Shown here one piece after another: positions 62,104 to 64,000 of a DNA stretch of 64,000 nt. Made by a program: the position numbers and the translations under genes. The stretch comes from Streptomyces aurantiogriseus (lineage in GTDB: Bacteria; Actinomycetota; Actinomycetes; Streptomycetales; Streptomycetaceae). The stretch's first letter is position 1. Each line of letters opens with the position of its first letter. The notes beneath the pieces are model-generated. The model had not been told where the DNA came from. It saw only the letters and a program-made list of their open reading frames with translations, and ran no database searches. The stretch spans positions 62,001-126,000 of the forward strand of contig NZ_BMSX01000017.1 in the NCBI RefSeq assembly GCF_014649375.1, written 5' to 3'.

Positions 62104-63267
62104 TCACACCCGCATGGGCTGCGGGGACTCCCGGCGCGCCGGGTCCGGACCGTCGTACTCCCGGATGATCTCGTACCGCGTGTTGCGCTCGACCGGGCGG
62201 AAGCCGGCGTCCCGGATGAGGTCCAGCAGGTCCTCGCGGGTCAGCTTGTTCGGCGTGCCGTAGTTGTCGGCGTCGTGCGTGATCTTGTACTCGACGACCG
62301 AGCCGTCCATGTCGTCCGCGCCGTGCTGGAGCGCCAGCTGGGCGGTCTGGACGCCGTGCATGACCCAGAACACCTTGACGTGCGGGACGTTGTCGAAGAG
62401 CAGGCGGGAGACGGCGAAGGTCTTGAGTGCCTCGGCGCCGGTCGCCATCTGGGTGCGCGCCTGGAGGCGGTTGCGCACCTTCCCGTCCTTCATGTCCACG
62501 AAGTCGTGCTGGTAACGCAGCGGGATGAAGACCTGGAAGCCGTTCGTCTCGTCCTGCAGCTCGCGCAGGCGCAGGACGTGGTCGACGCGGTGCCGGGGCT
62601 CCTCGATATGGCCGTAGAGCATGGTGCAGGGGGTCTTGAGCCCCTTCTCGTGCGCCAGCCGGTGGATCCGCGACCAGTCCTCCCAGTGGGTGCGGTGGTC
62701 GACGATGTGCTGCCGGACCTCCCAGTCGAAGATCTCGGCGCCGCCGCCGGTGAGGGACTCCAGCCCCGCGTCGATCAGCTCGTCGAGGATCTCCGAGGCG
62801 GAGAGCCCGGAGATGGTCTCGAAGTGGTGGATCTCGGTGGCGGTGAAGGCCTTGAGGGAGACGTCCGGCAGCGCGGCCTTCAGCTCGCGGAGCGACCGCG
62901 GGTAGTACCGCCACGGAAGGTTCGGGTGCAGCCCGTTGACGATGTGCAGCTCGGTGAGGTTCTCCGACTCCATCGCCTTGGCGAGCTTGACGGCCTCCTC
63001 GATGCGCATCGTGTACGCGTCCTTCTCACCCGGCTTGCGCTGGAAGGAGCAGTACGCGCAGGAGGCCGTACAGACGTTGGTCATGTTGAGGTGCCGGTTG
63101 ACGTTGAAGTGGACGACGTCGCCGTTCTTCCGCGTCCGCACCTCGTGGGCGAGCCCGCCGAGCCAGGCCAGGTCGTCCGACTCGTACAGCGCGATGCCGT
63201 CCTCGCGGGTCAGCCGCTCACCGGAGCGGACCTTCTCCTCCAGCTCGCGCTTGAGCCCGACGTCCAT
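62104..63267 (-). CDS. mqnE: Aminofutalosine synthase
   Basis: 387 aa radical SAM enzyme. Cluster motif CTASCAYCSFQRKPGEKDAYTM, then LTELHIVNGLHPNLPWRYYP, TGGGAEIFDWEVRQ, STMLYGHIEE-like region (CTMLYGHIEEPRHR), GFQVFIPLRYQH and DDMDGSVVEYKI. It joins SAM-derived adenosine to 3-enolpyruvylbenzoate in menaquinone synthesis. ATG with GAAAGGTG upstream. With mqnA and mqnC in the window, three of the pathway enzymes are present. Confidence 0.95.
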   Translation of the reverse strand: MDVGLKRELEEKVRSGERLTREDGIALYESDDLAWLGGLAHEVRTRKNGDVVHFNVNRHLNMTNVCTASCAYCSFQRKPGEKDAYTMRIEEAVKLAKAMESENLTELHIVNGLHPNLPWRYYPRSLRELKAALPDVSLKAFTATEIHHFETISGLSASEILDELIDAGLESLTGGGAEIFDWEVRQHIVDHRTHWEDWSRIHRLAHEKGLKTPCTMLYGHIEEPRHRVDHVLRLRELQDETNGFQVFIPLRYQHDFVDMKDGKVRNRLQARTQMATGAEALKTFAVSRLLFDNVPHVKVFWVMHGVQTAQLALQHGADDMDGSVVEYKITHDADNYGTPNKLTREDLLDLIRDAGFRPVERNTRYEIIREYDGPDPARRESPQPMRV

Positions 63268-63352
63268 GCTGACACCTTTCTACGACAGGGTTTACAACCG
63301 TACTCCCCCACCCTTCGGGCGGGTGGTGGCCCCGAACGGCGCTGAAACGCGC

Positions 63353-63808
63353 CTAGACCTCTTCCGGGAGAGCCCCGACCCGGTTCTCCCACTTGGTGGA
63401 GAGCACGATGGTGGTACGGGTCCGGGAGACGCCCTTGGTCCCGCTGAGCCGCCGGATGATCTTCTCCAGGCCGTCGACGTCGTTCGCCCGGACCTTGAGC
63501 ATGAAGGAGTCGTCGCCGGCGATGAACCAGCAGTCCTCGATCTCGCCGAAGTCCTTCAGCCGGGCGGCCACGTCCTCGTGGTCGGCCGCGTCGGAGAGGG
63601 AGATGCCGATGAGGGCGGTGACGCCGAGGCCGAGCGAGGCGGCGTTCACCGTGGCGCGGTAGCCGGTGATGACACCGGCCGCCTCCAGCCGGTTGATGCG
63701 GTCGGTGACGCTGGGTCCCGACAGGCCGACGAGGCGCCCCAGCTCCGCGTAGGAGGCCCGGCCGTTCTCCCTCAGGGCCTGGATGAGCTGCCTGTCCACC
63801 GCGTCCAT
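63353..63808 (-). CDS. Lrp/AsnC-family regulator
   Basis: 151 aa. Helix-turn-helix: DRQLIQALRENGRASYAELGRLVGLSGPSVTDRINRLEAAGVITGY. The C-terminal RAM domain follows (ALIGISLSDAADHEDVAARLKDFGEIEDCWFIAGDDSFMLKVRANDVDGLEKIIRRL). Binds amino acids in other family members. ATG at 63808. It lies between mqnE and a UbiX-like gene, so it may influence menaquinone genes, by inference. Confidence 0.92.
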   Translation of the reverse strand: MDAVDRQLIQALRENGRASYAELGRLVGLSGPSVTDRINRLEAAGVITGYRATVNAASLGLGVTALIGISLSDAADHEDVAARLKDFGEIEDCWFIAGDDSFMLKVRANDVDGLEKIIRRLSGTKGVSRTRTTIVLSTKWENRVGALPEEV

Positions 63809-63897
63809 GCGATCGAGCCTTCCGATGAAGAGGTCTGAGAGTCCGAGAGTTCCTGAAAGTGTTGCTGTACCGCTGCTTGGTGCTTGCTCGTCGCCGC

Positions 63898-64000
63898 TCA
63901 GGCGGGCCGTGCGCCGCCGCCGAGTTCGCCGTCCCACCGGCGGTAGAGCCCGTGCGCGACCCCCGCCGCGTCGAGGACCCGCCCGGCGACGAAGTCGACC
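63898..64000 (-). CDS. UbiX-like flavin prenyltransferase (3' end only)
   Basis: Only the last 33 residues are in the window: VDFVAGRVLDAAGVAHGLYRRWDGEL then a Gly-rich end. This matches the C-terminus of UbiX-family proteins (VDFxVGxxLDxLGIxHxLxxRW). UbiX makes prenylated FMN for UbiD decarboxylases. In Streptomyces, UbiX/UbiD homologues are found near mqn genes, which fits mqnE here. The rest of the gene runs off the edge. Confidence 0.55.
   Translation of the reverse strand, partial: VDFVAGRVLDAAGVAHGLYRRWDGELGGGARPA

Overview
The window reads as chromosomal core DNA of a Streptomyces or very close relative. It is strongly GC-rich, with GTG starts as common as ATG and many 4-nt stop/start overlaps (ATGA, GTGA). 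The gene families point the same way: an actinobacterial 14-gene nuo operon, futalosine-route menaquinone genes, UdgX, DUF397/DUF5753 regulators, and rare TTA leucine codons. The gene order resembles the nuo-to-mqn region known from Streptomyces coelicolor; that is from memory, not a search.

Left edge (1-5.6 kb): a surface-polysaccharide locus. The tail of a membrane protein overlaps a membrane-anchored GH26 glycosidase on the plus strand. Convergent to it are a DegT-type aminotransferase and a flippase fused to a second membrane domain. At 5.6-10.4 kb are fumarylacetoacetase (tyrosine breakdown), an M56 zinc peptidase and RecQ.

10.6-26.8 kb: a complete nuoA-N operon for complex I on the minus strand, almost every junction translationally coupled, ending in a perfect 13-bp hairpin. 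The 743-bp divergent spacer to an NlpC/P60 cell-wall hydrolase is rich in dyads: a TGTGA-N6-TCACA element, repeated GTGATC words and a Rex-like site.

28.3-48 kb: a truncated peptide deformylase, a geranylgeranyl/menaquinone reductase, menG, an exopolysaccharide operon (small membrane protein, NodB deacetylase/GT2 synthase, acyltransferase) divergent from a GH18-like lipoprotein, then mqnC with an amidohydrolase-like partner. A prepilin peptidase, a TTA-containing secreted S33 peptidase, a two-repeat membrane protein convergent to a receptor Ser/Thr kinase, mqnA and a cold-shock gene with a structured leader follow.

47.9-64 kb: XRE-cupin regulator with azlCD, a methyltransferase, an orphan ctaD, an ATP-binding/XRE/DUF397 triad whose XRE gene carries a TTA codon, an AraC regulator, a long-chain acyl-CoA ligase, MaoC and TetR genes around tandem dyads, udgX, mqnE, an Lrp-type regulator and the end of a UbiX-like flavin prenyltransferase gene.

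The unifying theme is the respiratory quinone economy: complex I, a cytochrome oxidase subunit, three futalosine genes, menG, a candidate menaquinone-tail reductase and a UbiX-like gene lie within 64 kb. A second theme is polysaccharide and cell-envelope work. A third is an unusual number of short tandem repeats, many of them in frame inside genes. No tRNA, rRNA, CRISPR array, insertion sequence or prophage was recognised.
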